Made by a program: the position numbers and the translations under genes. Shown in pieces: positions 44,792-54,067 of a stretch of 64,000 bases of DNA. Under the pieces are notes generated by a model. It did no database searches, was not told the origin of the DNA, and saw nothing but the letters and a program-made list of their open reading frames with translations. Source of the stretch: FW021-bin31 sp964647485 (GTDB lineage Bacteria; Bacteroidota; Bacteroidia; Chitinophagales; Chitinophagaceae); assembly GCA_964647485.1 (NCBI GenBank), contig CAZYHV010000011.1:1-64000 (forward strand). Reading direction: 5' to 3'. Position 1 is the first letter of the stretch, and each line of letters begins with the position of its first letter.

Positions 44792-47413
44792 TTATTTCAA
44801 CATCTCTTTTATTTCATTGAGTTTCATCAAGGCTTCTACCGGAGTTAATCTGTTAATGTCAATATCCTCCAACAAGCCTCTGATATCTTGAAAAGTTTCT
44901 GTATGAGCATCAAAAATACTTAACTGATATTGTACCGGTGAAGTCTTTTTTAATTTATTGGCCATTGGTTTTGCTAATTGCTTATCCTCCAACTGGGCAA
45001 GAATATCATTGGCTCTTGCAATTAAATCCGGCGGCATACCGGCCATTTTAGCAACATGGATACCAAAACTGTGCTTGCTTCCTCCGGGTTTTAATTTTCT
45101 GAGGAAGATAATTTTATTTCCTGCTTCTTTATTGGCAATGTGAAAATTCTGTACCCTATCCAGTTTATTTTCTAACTCATTCAACTCATGATAATGGGTA
45201 GCAAAAAGTGTTTTGGGACGATCTAAAGTAAAATCGTGCAGATATTCCACAATACTCCAGGCAATAGAAATACCATCATACGTACTGGTTCCTCTTCCAA
45301 TTTCATCTAACAATATCAAGCTTCTCTCCGTCAGGTTATTAACAATACTGGCAGTCTCATTCATTTCTACCATAAAAGTAGATTCTCCCCCACTTAAGTT
45401 ATCAGAAGCTCCTACCCGCGTAAAAATCTTATCCGTCAATCCTATTTCGGCAGCCTCTGCCGGAACATAACAACCCATATGAGCCATCAAGGTAATCAAC
45501 GCCGTTTGTCTCAACAAGGCAGACTTACCGCTCATATTCGGTCCGGTCAGAATAATAATCTGTTGCTCCTCTTTGTTTAGAAGAATATCATTAGCAATAT
45601 AAGATTCCCCGCTGGGTAAAGCACGCTCTATCACCGGATGACGACCGGCCGTAATTTTCAAATCCTGATCTTCGGTTAAAGCAGGACGACAGTATTTAAA
45701 CCTTTGGGCAATACCCGAAAAGCATAAAATACAGTCGATTTGAGCCAGGATTTGGGCATTCAGCTGAATAGGGGCAATATAATCTTGCAATTGTTGTAAT
45801 AAAGCTTCAAAAATCTGGATTTCCAAGACCTCAATCTTTTCTTCTGCTCCCGTAATCTTTTCTTCATATTCTTTGAGCTCGGGGGTAATATAGCGTTCAG
45901 AATTGGTCAACGTCTGTTTTCGAATCCAATCCTCCGGCACCTTATCTTTGTGCGTATGTGTTACTTCTAAATAATACCCAAAAACATTATTAAAGCCTAT
46001 CTTCAGGGAACTGATCCCGGTATTACCCGCTTCTTTCTTCTGCATTTCCTTCAGATAATCTTTTCCGGAATGAGCAATATCCCTCAGCTTGTCTAATTCT
46101 TCATTTACTCCTTCCCGAATGAGATTCCCTTTGGAGGCCTGTGCTGGAGGATTTTCTACAATTTCTTTAAATATCTTCTGTTGAATCTGCAAACAGGGGT
46201 TCAACTGCTCTATCAGCTTAGCAAGATATGGGTCGTTCAATCCTTCAGCCGCCTCCTTTATTTTCTCTACCCGTTTTAACCCTTTTGCCAGTTGTAACAC
46301 TTCTCGAGGGGAAATTTTTTTCAATGGAATCTTCGACACCACTCTTTCCATATCCCCTACTTGTTTTAAGTCATTCCCTAAGGTATTGGCCACTTCCTGT
46401 TCCTTAATAAAAAAAGTAACCAAGTCCAGTCGTTCATTAATTCTGCCAATGTCTCGCAACGGGAAAACCAACCACCTTTTCAACATTCGGGATCCCATTG
46501 GAGTGAGCGTATGGTCCAAAACATTCAACAGACAATGCCCTTTATCTCCTGCACTTTGCAATAATTCTAAATTACGAATAGTGAATTTATCCATCCATAG
46601 GAAAGTATCCTGATCAATGCGCTGAATAGAGGAAATATGGCTAATATTCGGGTGTTCCGTTTCCTTCAGATAATGTAGAGCTGCTCCGGCAGCAATAATG
46701 GCAGCCGTCATGCCTTCAATACCAAACCCTTTAAGGGAAACAGTTTCAAAATGTTTTAATAAAATTTCTGTCGTATAAGCTTCGCTGAAGATCCATTCGT
46801 CTAAGGTATAAGTATAAAAATCTTCATCGGCCAACCCCGGTTTGCTTCCCAGACAGGTTTTAAAATCCCGTCTCTTATTTCGTTGAAAAATAACCTCCGC
46901 CGGACGAAAGCTTTGCAACAATTTATCTACATATTCCAAATCCCCCTGAGCTACAAAGAACTCGCCCGTGGAAATATCTAAAAAGGCAATACCACAGTCC
47001 GTTTTATCCAAATGCACAGACGCCAGAAAATTGTTGGCATTGTTATCCAATAATTTATCTCCGGTTGCCAATCCGGGAGTCACCATCTCCGTTACCCCTC
47101 GCTTTACCACTCCTTTCGCTACCTTGGGATCTTCCAACTGATCACAAATAGCTACCCGATATCCGGCCTTTACTAACTTATGCATATAAGTATCCAGGGC
47201 ATGATGTGGAAACCCCGCCAGTTCAATAGCAGAAGCCTTTCCATTGGACCTTTTCGTTAATACAATCCCCAACACCTCAGACGCAATAATTGCATCATTT
47301 TCAAAGGTTTCATAAAAATCCCCTACCCTAAATAGCAATATCGCATCAGGATATTTTGCTTTTATTGCCCGATGTTGTTGCATCATCGGGGTTTCTTTTT
47401 TGGATTTCGCCAT
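44792..47413 (-). CDS. mutS: DNA mismatch repair protein MutS
   Basis: Recognises mispaired bases and starts repair with MutL. 873 residues, normal for MutS1. Mismatch-binding motif GDFYETF near 31-37 (Phe-X-Glu), connector and lever domains, then the ATPase with Walker A GPNMSGKSALLRQ near 620, LSGGESTFMVEM, and Walker B LLDEIGRGTSTYDG near 695. The C-terminal helix-turn-helix region ends in IDINRLTPVEALMKLNEIKEML, a typical tail. Promoter box TATTTTTG (minus strand 47421-47428) lies 7 bases before the ATG. Divergent from the methyltransferase gene. Confidence 0.97.
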   Translation of the reverse strand: MAKSKKETPMMQQHRAIKAKYPDAILLFRVGDFYETFENDAIIASEVLGIVLTKRSNGKASAIELAGFPHHALDTYMHKLVKAGYRVAICDQLEDPKVAKGVVKRGVTEMVTPGLATGDKLLDNNANNFLASVHLDKTDCGIAFLDISTGEFFVAQGDLEYVDKLLQSFRPAEVIFQRNKRRDFKTCLGSKPGLADEDFYTYTLDEWIFSEAYTTEILLKHFETVSLKGFGIEGMTAAIIAAGAALHYLKETEHPNISHISSIQRIDQDTFLWMDKFTIRNLELLQSAGDKGHCLLNVLDHTLTPMGSRMLKRWLVFPLRDIGRINERLDLVTFFIKEQEVANTLGNDLKQVGDMERVVSKIPLKKISPREVLQLAKGLKRVEKIKEAAEGLNDPYLAKLIEQLNPCLQIQQKIFKEIVENPPAQASKGNLIREGVNEELDKLRDIAHSGKDYLKEMQKKEAGNTGISSLKIGFNNVFGYYLEVTHTHKDKVPEDWIRKQTLTNSERYITPELKEYEEKITGAEEKIEVLEIQIFEALLQQLQDYIAPIQLNAQILAQIDCILCFSGIAQRFKYCRPALTEDQDLKITAGRHPVIERALPSGESYIANDILLNKEEQQIIILTGPNMSGKSALLRQTALITLMAHMGCYVPAEAAEIGLTDKIFTRVGASDNLSGGESTFMVEMNETASIVNNLTERSLILLDEIGRGTSTYDGISIAWSIVEYLHDFTLDRPKTLFATHYHELNELENKLDRVQNFHIANKEAGNKIIFLRKLKPGGSKHSFGIHVAKMAGMPPDLIARANDILAQLEDKQLAKPMANKLKKTSPVQYQLSIFDAHTETFQDIRGLLEDIDINRLTPVEALMKLNEIKEMLK

Positions 47414-47420
47414 AGAAAGA

Positions 47421-47428
47421 CAAAAATA
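47421..47428 (-). promoter_or_regulatory. -7 promoter box for mutS
   Basis: TATTTTTG on the minus strand, ending 7 bases before the mutS ATG, so the transcript would start at or very near the start codon. Confidence 0.5.
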
Positions 47429-47476
47429 AGAAATCCTACGCGTATAAAAACTTCCATGCTCACATTCCTCTTATCG

Positions 47477-47506
47477 TTTGTTTCAAGTGGAATAATTTTA
47501 TCTTTG
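47477..47506 (+). promoter_or_regulatory. promoter for the TrmH-type methyltransferase gene
   Basis: -33 TTTG at 47477-47480 and -7 TATCTTTG at 47499-47506, 18 bases apart. The ATG at 47512 is 5 bases after the box, which predicts a leaderless or nearly leaderless message. Confidence 0.6.
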
Positions 47507-47511
47507 CAGCG

Positions 47512-48060
47512 ATGGATACTCGAAAATTAGAAATGGATGAGCTCGGTCGAAAAACCGTTGAAGAATATAAAAAAGCATCAAAGACTCCTGTCATTCTTAT
47601 TTTAGACAACATTCGCAGTCTACATAATGTTGGTTCTGTCTTCCGTACCTCAGATGCATTCTTATTACAAGGCATCTATTTGTGTGGAATGACCGGCCGT
47701 CCCCCACATAGAGATATTCGGAAAACAGCTTTAGGAGCTACCGATTCCGTAGCATGGGAATATTTCGAAAATACGTCTGAGGCCATACAAAAGCTCAAAG
47801 AGGATCAATTTTCGATTTGGGCAGTAGAACAAGTAGAAAACAGTACTTCTCTTGCTCAGTTTTATCCTTCTCCCTCCAATCCTTTAGCTCTTATTTTCGG
47901 CAACGAAATGAATGGTGTAAGTGATGAAGCGCTTGCAATGGCTGATGGATGTATTGAGATCCCACAATTTGGGACTAAACATTCTCTCAATATATCAGTA
48001 AGTGTAGGGGTCGTGCTATGGGATTTATTAAAAAAAGCAGGAAAATTTCAAACCACTTAG
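47512..48060 (+). CDS. TrmH-family RNA 2'-O-methyltransferase (SpoU/SPOUT)
   Basis: SAM-dependent ribose methyltransferase with the trefoil-knot SPOUT fold, acting on tRNA or rRNA. 182 residues, only the catalytic domain. Motif 1 LDNIRSLHNVGSVFRTSDAF near 28-47, motif 2 ALIFGNEMNGVSDEAL near 122-137 and motif 3 IPQFGTKHSLNISVSVGVVLWDL near 149-171. The target nucleotide cannot be decided from sequence. ruvX follows 10 bases later. Confidence 0.9.
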   Translation: MDTRKLEMDELGRKTVEEYKKASKTPVILILDNIRSLHNVGSVFRTSDAFLLQGIYLCGMTGRPPHRDIRKTALGATDSVAWEYFENTSEAIQKLKEDQFSIWAVEQVENSTSLAQFYPSPSNPLALIFGNEMNGVSDEALAMADGCIEIPQFGTKHSLNISVSVGVVLWDLLKKAGKFQTT

Positions 48061-48070
48061 CCGAAAGATT

Positions 48071-48484
48071 ATGGCACGTATATTATCCATAGATTACGGT
48101 AAAAAGAGAACCGGTATAGCCGTTACAGATCCACTGCAAATAATAGCTACCGGGCTGACCACCGTGAACACAGCAGATTTCATCTCTTTCCTAAAAAAAT
48201 ATACTCGACAGGAAAAAGTTGAACTTTTCTTAATTGGATATCCACTCAATTTGGACGACACTGAAACGCATGGCACCCCATTGGTAAAAAAAGCAATAAA
48301 AGATTTAGAAAAACATTTTCCTCACATTCCTGTTAAAACTGTTGACGAGCGATATACATCCAAGATGGCTTCACAAACGCTTTTAGACTCCGGTCTAAAA
48401 AAGAAAAAAAGACAAAACAAAGCCCTTTTGGATGAAACAAGCGCTACCATTCTATTACAAGAATATTTACAGTCGCTGGAATAA
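48071..48484 (+). CDS. ruvX: RuvX/YqgF, RNase H-fold nuclease
   Basis: Putative pre-16S rRNA processing nuclease / Holliday-junction resolvase homologue. 137 residues. ILSIDYGKKRTGIAVTDPL at the N-terminus with the first catalytic Asp, GYPLNLDD near 55, PVKTVDERYTSKMA near 90 and a late LDETSATILLQEYL with the last acidic residue. Compact and complete. It shares an operon with the preceding methyltransferase; def follows after 27 bases. Confidence 0.93.
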   Translation: MARILSIDYGKKRTGIAVTDPLQIIATGLTTVNTADFISFLKKYTRQEKVELFLIGYPLNLDDTETHGTPLVKKAIKDLEKHFPHIPVKTVDERYTSKMASQTLLDSGLKKKKRQNKALLDETSATILLQEYLQSLE

Positions 48485-48487
48485 CAG

Positions 48488-48495
48488 TATATTTG
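48488..48495 (+). promoter_or_regulatory. -7 promoter box for def
   Basis: TATATTTG, 16 bases before the first possible def ATG; it begins right after the ruvX stop codon. Confidence 0.5.
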
Positions 48496-48511
48496 CAAAA
48501 ATTTTTGAGTT

Positions 48512-49090
48512 ATGATCATGCCAATCATCGCATATGGAAGTCCGGTTTTAAGAAAAGAAACCCAAAACATAGAGAAAGATTATCCGGAATTAGAACAATT
48601 CATTGCTGACATGTGGGAGACTTTATATGGCTCTAGTGGTGTAGGTCTTGCCGCACCTCAGGTTGCTCGTCCCATTCGACTATTTGTCGTAGATAGCAAG
48701 CAAATGTTTGAAAACATGGAGGAAAGCGAAAAAGAAGAATACCGGGGAGATGAAGGCATCAAAAAGGTTTTTATTAATGCAGAAATCATTGATCGGGAGG
48801 GCACTCCATGGACCTTTGAAGAAGGCTGTCTCAGCATCCCTACCATTCGAGAGGATATTGATCGACCGGAAAGTGTGACTATTCAATATTTAGACGAAAA
48901 TTTTGAAGAACATACCGATACTTTTCACGGACTTTCTGCCCGCGTTATTCAACACGAATATGATCATATCGAAGGGAAACTTTTCATCGACTACCTCAAG
49001 CCCTTAAAAAAACGATTGATTAAAAAGAAATTAGATAAAATTTCCAAAGGGAAAGTCAAAGTCAATTATAGATTAAAAGTGAAGAAATAA
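48512..49090 (+). CDS. def: peptide deformylase
   Basis: Metalloprotease that removes the formyl group from new proteins. 192 residues. The three active-site motifs are present: GVGLAAPQV near 45-53, EGCLSIP near 108-114 (metal Cys) and HEYDHIEGKLF near 149 (metal His residues and catalytic Glu context). ATG at 48512 (MIMPIIAYGSPVLRK) or at 48518 are both possible starts. Confidence 0.96.
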   Translation: MIMPIIAYGSPVLRKETQNIEKDYPELEQFIADMWETLYGSSGVGLAAPQVARPIRLFVVDSKQMFENMEESEKEEYRGDEGIKKVFINAEIIDREGTPWTFEEGCLSIPTIREDIDRPESVTIQYLDENFEEHTDTFHGLSARVIQHEYDHIEGKLFIDYLKPLKKRLIKKKLDKISKGKVKVNYRLKVKK

Positions 49091-49128
49091 ACGCCCGGAC
49101 ATTCGGAATAATTCTTACATTAGCTGCT

Positions 49129-50010
49129 ATGAGAAAGAATTATATCCTTGTCTTCAGAAAACTACTGCTTCTTTTTTGTAGTCTTTTTTTATTTTTTCAT
49201 ACCCAGGGACAGTCCATCCATTTGGGAGAAAAGCTCATGAGCCGATTCATTCGGGATACCACCTTTGCACTTTCTCCCCGTGTACAGGAAACTCATCTTT
49301 ATTACCTCAATGCAGCCGAACAGCCCATGGAAGTATATATTATCAAGGCCCATTTAAAAAGAAACAAACTCTCCCTGGAAGCCACAACAGCCTTCAATAA
49401 AGATACTTTTGCAAGGCAAACGCTAACCCAACAAATCCAGGAGAAAAATACGACTTCTCATGAAGTCTTAGCCGGAGTGAACGCCGGATTTTTTAATATG
49501 GAAACCGGAGAACCCGTAGAAGTGTCCATCATCGATGGATACAAAATAAAAGATACGGTTCTACCTAAAAGGTATTTTGTTGGTGTCAAAAAAAACGGGA
49601 AAGTGATTATGGGGGATGCTGAGTTTTATCAAAGAAAAAAAGAGCAACTAAAAGCAGCCTTAGGCGGTACCCCTTTATTAATAAAAAACGGAAAGATCCT
49701 CCCACAGTCAGACCGTAAATTTAGTACCATTCGTCATCCGAGAACAGCTTTAGGAACGATCAATAAACGAACCGTCTTGCTAGTAGTGGTGGATGGAAGA
49801 CAACCCCAATATGGAAATGGAATGCCTCTGAAGGAATTGGCAATTCTCATGAAGACCCTAGGTGCAAAGAATGCTATCAACCTAGATGGAGGCGGATCCA
49901 CAACCTTGGTTTCCCAAAGTCAAAGAAGCAAAGATTGGAAAATTCGTAACCGTCCCTCTGGAGGACAACAACGGCAGATTGCAAATGCCTGGGTTATTGT
50001 AAAAAACTAA
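49129..50010 (+). CDS. phosphodiester glycosidase family protein (NAGPA/DUF2233-like)
   Basis: Exported protein, 293 residues, with a signal segment (about 8-27). The conserved core of the NAGPA-type family is visible: VLAGVNAGFFNMETGEPV near 115, GTPLLIKNGKILP near 185, HPRTALGT near 205, VVDGRQPQYGNGMPLKELAILMKTLGAKNAINLDGGGSTTLV near 225-265. Enzymes with this domain hydrolyse N-acetylglucosamine phosphodiesters, including on envelope polymers or exopolysaccharide; the substrate here is unknown. Confidence 0.85.
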   Translation: MRKNYILVFRKLLLLFCSLFLFFHTQGQSIHLGEKLMSRFIRDTTFALSPRVQETHLYYLNAAEQPMEVYIIKAHLKRNKLSLEATTAFNKDTFARQTLTQQIQEKNTTSHEVLAGVNAGFFNMETGEPVEVSIIDGYKIKDTVLPKRYFVGVKKNGKVIMGDAEFYQRKKEQLKAALGGTPLLIKNGKILPQSDRKFSTIRHPRTALGTINKRTVLLVVVDGRQPQYGNGMPLKELAILMKTLGAKNAINLDGGGSTTLVSQSQRSKDWKIRNRPSGGQQRQIANAWVIVKN

Positions 50011-50021
50011 TTTTCGGAATC

Positions 50022-50960
50022 ATGACAAAGGGTATTGTTCTCACTATATTGCTTTCTTTCTACTTTTTATTGAGTTCCGCTCAAGACAGCAACTATGTTA
50101 TGCGTCATATTAAACTGGATTCCGTCATCGTATCTGCTTCCCAATATGGATTTGATATCCCCGATTTTATTCGTAGGGTAGAAGAAGACACTACCTTCTA
50201 TAAGGCCTTTAAAAACCTTCGGATATTATCTTATAGAGAGAAAAATGATATCCGCCTCTTCAATAAGAAGGGGAAAGTCAAGGCCTCTCTAAAAAGCATA
50301 ACAAAACAACAAAGAAAAAACGGATGCCGAAGCATGAAAGTTATCAAAGAAAAAACGAGCGGAAACTTTTATAAAAAAGACAGTTCTTACAACTATTATA
50401 CGGCGCAACTATACGCAGACTTATTTTTCACAAAAGGGAAAGTATGTGGAGAGACCAATAAGATTAATGATATTGATCCGAAAACGCAACCCAGTGGATC
50501 TATTGCACGTCATGAAGAACAGCTCAAACAACTGATTTTCAACCCCGGCCACCCCATCCAGGGAATCCCCTTCGTAGGAAATAAAGTAGCTATTTTCGAT
50601 GATAACATTGCTCCTATGTATGATTTTTCCATACATTCTGCTTCCTATGACACCTCCGATTGCTACGTATTTACAGCTAAAGCTAAACCGCAATTTAAAG
50701 ACAATGTTGTGATTAATCATTTAGTAACCTATTTCAATAAAAAGAACATGGAAATTGTATATAGAGATTACAGTCTTTCCTATCATACTATCCTCTTCCA
50801 TTTCGATGTCAATATGAAAGTAAGCATGACTCATTTTGACGAGCTGATGGTTCCTCAACACATTGATTATGATGGGAATTGGAAAATTATCTTCAAAAAA
50901 GCGGAAAAGGCTATTTTTTCTTCTAATTTTAGCCAATTTTCAAAAGAATCATCTTTTTAA
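50022..50960 (+). CDS. uncharacterised secreted protein
   Basis: Not recognised. 312 residues with a signal peptide (IVLTILLSFYFLLSSAQ). The text following it, DSVIVSASQYGFDIPDFIRRVEEDTTFYKAFKNLR, resembles the opening of Bacteroidota proteins that follow a carboxypeptidase-regulatory-like domain, but that domain itself is missing. No transmembrane helix or catalytic motif is visible. It begins 11 bases after the phosphodiester glycosidase-like gene, so the two are probably co-expressed in the periplasm. Confidence 0.7.
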   Translation: MTKGIVLTILLSFYFLLSSAQDSNYVMRHIKLDSVIVSASQYGFDIPDFIRRVEEDTTFYKAFKNLRILSYREKNDIRLFNKKGKVKASLKSITKQQRKNGCRSMKVIKEKTSGNFYKKDSSYNYYTAQLYADLFFTKGKVCGETNKINDIDPKTQPSGSIARHEEQLKQLIFNPGHPIQGIPFVGNKVAIFDDNIAPMYDFSIHSASYDTSDCYVFTAKAKPQFKDNVVINHLVTYFNKKNMEIVYRDYSLSYHTILFHFDVNMKVSMTHFDELMVPQHIDYDGNWKIIFKKAEKAIFSSNFSQFSKESSF

Positions 50961-50984
50961 AGCCCTTTCTTCAAAATATAAAAC

Positions 50985-51692
50985 ATGAATCAATCCATCC
51001 ATACGAATGAATCTCATTACATCCACAGAATAGGCTGGTTACGAGCCGGAGTATTGGGCGCCAATGACGGCATACTCTCCACGACCAGTATTGTTATAGG
51101 CGTTGCAGCAGCTGCAGTAGATCGACACACCCTTATTTTGGCCGGGCTATCCGGACTAATCGCAGGGGCTATGTCCATGGCTGCAGGAGAATACATCTCC
51201 GTGAGTTCTCAGTCGGACACCGAAAAAGCAGATGTAAAACGGGAGAAAAAAGAATTAGAAGAGATGCCCGAAGAAGAGCTTATTGAACTCGCCCGTATTT
51301 ATCAGGAAAAAGGATTATCGGAAAAACTTTCCCTGCAAGTGGCTCAGGAATTGACAGAACATGATGCGCTGGAAGCGCATCTCAGAGACGAACTGGGGAT
51401 TACGGAAGTATCAAAAGCCCGCCCGTTGCAAGCCGCTGCCGCTTCTTTTGCCTCTTTTACTGTAGGAGGAGCGCTTCCCTTATTGGTGGCTATTTTCTGG
51501 ACATTAGACAGCATGATTTATGCTCAATATGGATTTGCGATTGTATTTCTACTGTTATTGGGGCTACTAGCCGCTAAGACCGGCGGCGCTCCAAAAGGAA
51601 AAAGTATTTTGCGTATCGCCTTTTGGGGCACTCTTGCTATGGCAGCAGCAGCCTTCGTCGGACATCTTTTTGGTGCCGGAATTGGAGGATAA
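50985..51692 (+). CDS. VIT/CCC1-family iron or manganese transporter
   Basis: Integral membrane transporter of 235 residues. The conserved opening RAGVLGANDGILSTTSIVIGVAAA near 21-44 and SGLIAGAMSMAAGEYISVSSQSDTEKAD near 60-87 are diagnostic of the VIT1/CCC1 family. A cytoplasmic acidic helical segment (about 85-140) carries the metal-binding Glu residues, followed by three more helices. It moves Fe(II) or Mn(II) out of the cytoplasm. Three bases into the next stretch begins the radA leader. Confidence 0.93.
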   Translation: MNQSIHTNESHYIHRIGWLRAGVLGANDGILSTTSIVIGVAAAAVDRHTLILAGLSGLIAGAMSMAAGEYISVSSQSDTEKADVKREKKELEEMPEEELIELARIYQEKGLSEKLSLQVAQELTEHDALEAHLRDELGITEVSKARPLQAAAASFASFTVGGALPLLVAIFWTLDSMIYAQYGFAIVFLLLLGLLAAKTGGAPKGKSILRIAFWGTLAMAAAAFVGHLFGAGIGG

Positions 51693-51807
51693 ACTTCCAA
51701 TTTGTTTTTCAATACCAAGACCGTTTTGCTTTATGCTTTATGCCTTCAGCTTATTCCCTGTTTTATGTACCTTTACAAAACTCGAATTTAAACCGAAAAA
51801 CTGCTCT

Positions 51808-53196
51808 ATGGCCAAGGTAAAAAAAGCTTTTTTTTGTCAAAATTGCGGACACGAAAGTGCCAAATGGGTAGGAAAGTGTCCTTCCTGCGGAGAATGGAAT
51901 ACTTTCGTGGAAGAAGTCATCAATAGTGGGCAGAAAAAAACGGGAGAAAACTGGAAAGAAAAAAAAGCCGGACAACCTCAAACATTGAGATTGTCAGAGA
52001 TTGAGAAAAGACCCCAGGAATACTTACCGACTGCCGATGAAGAACTTAACCGCGTTTTGGGAGGAGGGATCGTTCCCGGATCATTGGTTCTTGTTGCAGG
52101 AGAACCGGGAATTGGGAAATCCACGCTTTTTCTTCAAAACGGATTGCAATTACAACATGCCAAAGTCCTTTATATCAGTGGAGAAGAAAGTGAACAACAA
52201 ATTAAAATGAGGGCAGATCGTCTACAACTCAACAGCGATCACTTTTTCTTGTTGACAGAAACAGAAACAGCTACTATTTTCAAAGAAATTAAACGGCTGG
52301 TTCCCGATATTGTTATTGTAGACTCCATCCAAACGCTGAAATCTCCATACGTAGAATCTGCGCCGGGAAGTATTTCCCAAATCCGCACTTCTACCGCCGA
52401 ATTACAACAATTTGCTAAAGCTTCCCAGACTCCGGTTTTTATCATTGGTCATATTAATAAAGAAGGGAGCATAGCCGGTCCGAAAATACTGGAACACATG
52501 GTGGATACAGTCTTACAATTTGAAGGAGATCAACATCACCAATATCGCATACTTCGTACCATTAAAAATCGCTTTGGCTCTACATCAGAATTAGGGATTT
52601 ATGAAATGCTGAGCTCCGGCCTTCGACAAGTTGCAAATCCATCAGAAATTCTAATGTCCGAGAAGGATGAGTCACTAAGCGGGGTAGCCATAGGAGCTTC
52701 CATAGAAGGAATCCGGCCCATGCTTATTGAGACCCAAGCACTGGTAACTCAATCCGTTTATGGGGTACCCCAACGAACGGTCAATGGCTTTGACTTACGT
52801 CGACTCCAATTGTTGCTTGCAGTCTTAGAAAAAAGAGGCGGATTTCAATTCGGTACGAAAGATGTATATGTAAATATTGCAGGTGGTATTAAAGTAGCAG
52901 ACCCCTCTATTGATTTAGCAATTATCAGTGCTTTATTGTCTTCCTACGAAGACGACCCCTTATCCGGACAATATTGCTTTGCCGGAGAAGTCGGGTTAAG
53001 TGGAGAAATCCGTCCGGTAAACCGCATTGAACAACGTATATCTGAAGCTGAAAAATTAGGATTTGAAAAAATATTTGTCTCTAAATACAATTTTTCGGGA
53101 AAGAAAAAAACAACGCCCCAAAGCGATTTAAAAAAGTATGCCATCGAAATAGTACCTCTTAGTCGAATGGAGGAGTTGTATGAAAAGTTGTTTTAG
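51808..53196 (+). CDS. radA: RadA/Sms, DNA recombination ATPase
   Basis: Helps branch migration and processing of recombination intermediates. About 462 residues. Zinc finger FCQNCGHESAKWVGKCPSCGEW near the N-terminus (four Cys), RecA-like ATPase with Walker A GEPGIGKST near 95, the RadA-specific KNRFGSTSELGIYEM near 255, and a Lon-like C-terminal domain (GGFQFGTKDVYVNIAGGIKV, FAGEVGLSGEIRPV). I start at the ATG at 51808 (MAKVKKAFFCQNCG); the open frame upstream overlaps the transporter gene and has no conserved content. Confidence 0.95.
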   Translation: MAKVKKAFFCQNCGHESAKWVGKCPSCGEWNTFVEEVINSGQKKTGENWKEKKAGQPQTLRLSEIEKRPQEYLPTADEELNRVLGGGIVPGSLVLVAGEPGIGKSTLFLQNGLQLQHAKVLYISGEESEQQIKMRADRLQLNSDHFFLLTETETATIFKEIKRLVPDIVIVDSIQTLKSPYVESAPGSISQIRTSTAELQQFAKASQTPVFIIGHINKEGSIAGPKILEHMVDTVLQFEGDQHHQYRILRTIKNRFGSTSELGIYEMLSSGLRQVANPSEILMSEKDESLSGVAIGASIEGIRPMLIETQALVTQSVYGVPQRTVNGFDLRRLQLLLAVLEKRGGFQFGTKDVYVNIAGGIKVADPSIDLAIISALLSSYEDDPLSGQYCFAGEVGLSGEIRPVNRIEQRISEAEKLGFEKIFVSKYNFSGKKKTTPQSDLKKYAIEIVPLSRMEELYEKLF

Positions 53197-53230
53197 TTAT
53201 CTTATTGTGGTTATAACCACAATAAGATAA
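53197..53230. terminator. 34-base perfect palindrome after radA
   Basis: The whole 34 bases equal their own reverse complement: a 14-base arm TTATCTTATTGTGG, centre TTATAA, and the complementary arm. It begins on the base after the radA stop codon. It is expected to act as a bidirectional terminator between convergent genes. Confidence 0.7.
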
Positions 53231-53238
53231 TATTTCTC

Positions 53239-53270
53239 ATAGTTTTTACGGTTGTAACCCTAAAAACTAT
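53239..53270. terminator. second palindrome before the Bax-inhibitor-like gene end
   Basis: Arms ATAGTTTTTA (53239-53248) and TAAAAACTAT (53261-53270) enclose GGTT/AACC with one C-C mismatch. On the minus strand it overlaps the stop codon of the Bax-inhibitor-like gene. The inner GGTTgTAACC resembles the centre of the first palindrome (GGTTATAACC). Confidence 0.65.
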
Positions 53271-54040
53271 CTACTTGCAACCCGGGAGAGTAACCTCAGA
53301 ATTTCGAGATAGAGCCAAACTATGGTTACCAATAACCCAAAAGCACCATACCATTCCATATATTTGGGGGCACCCATTTTACTTCCTCTCTCAATCATAT
53401 CAAAATCCAATAGGAGGTTCAATGCCGCTACACCAACAACAACCAATGAAAATATAATCCCAAAAGCAGAACCATTAAAAGGATTCATAAAAGGAATACT
53501 AACATTGAAAAAACCAAGAATCCAAGTCAGAATATAAAAAATAAAAATTCCTCCGGTTGCTCCGATAATAATCATCCGCAACTTGTTGGTTACCTTTATA
53601 ATACGGGTTCTATAGAGCGTCCACATGGCTAATACTACGCCAAAAGTTAGCAACACCGCCTGAATCACTAAAAAGGGAGCCTTATCTGCAAACATATTGC
53701 TGAACATGGCCGATATCGCTCCTAAAAAAAGCCCTTCACATAATCCATAAGCCGGAGCCAGATACTTTGCCCATTGCATTTTGAAACTCATCACGATAGC
53801 CAGCCCCAATCCACCAAAGGCACCAATCATAATCATAGGACCTACCGCTTGTCCCTTCTGAAAAGCAAACCAACTATAAACAGAAGTACACATCGCCATT
53901 CCAAAAATAAATAAAAACTTATTCAGTGTCCCTTTCACGGTCATGGAACCTTCCTCACTAATATGAATGGTTCGATTACTTTCCCGTTGAAATAATTTAT
54001 CATTAAGCGCAGGATTACTGCTTTTTTGCATCCTTGACAT
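53267..54040 (-). CDS. Bax inhibitor-1/YccA family membrane protein
   Basis: About 257 residues with seven predicted transmembrane helices (for example KFLFIFGMAMCTSVYSWFAF, MIIGAFGGLGLAIVMSF, GLCEGLFLGAISAMF, IIFSLVVVGVAALNLLLDFDMIERG). The LDFDMIE motif near the last helices is typical of the TMBIM/BI-1 fold, whose bacterial members are proton-sensitive calcium-leak channels. Start: the ATG at 54040 is preferred, because a longer TTG-started frame (54070) would begin inside the promoter box at 54068-54075. Confidence 0.9.
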   Translation of the reverse strand: MSRMQKSSNPALNDKLFQRESNRTIHISEEGSMTVKGTLNKFLFIFGMAMCTSVYSWFAFQKGQAVGPMIMIGAFGGLGLAIVMSFKMQWAKYLAPAYGLCEGLFLGAISAMFSNMFADKAPFLVIQAVLLTFGVVLAMWTLYRTRIIKVTNKLRMIIIGATGGIFIFYILTWILGFFNVSIPFMNPFNGSAFGIIFSLVVVGVAALNLLLDFDMIERGSKMGAPKYMEWYGAFGLLVTIVWLYLEILRLLSRVASR

Positions 54041-54067
54041 AATCTCATTCTTTATTTTATCAAGATA

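Noticed and set aside
51634..51807. Longer radA start
   Set aside because: The extension overlaps the transporter gene and is not conserved; the zinc finger begins right after the ATG at 51808.
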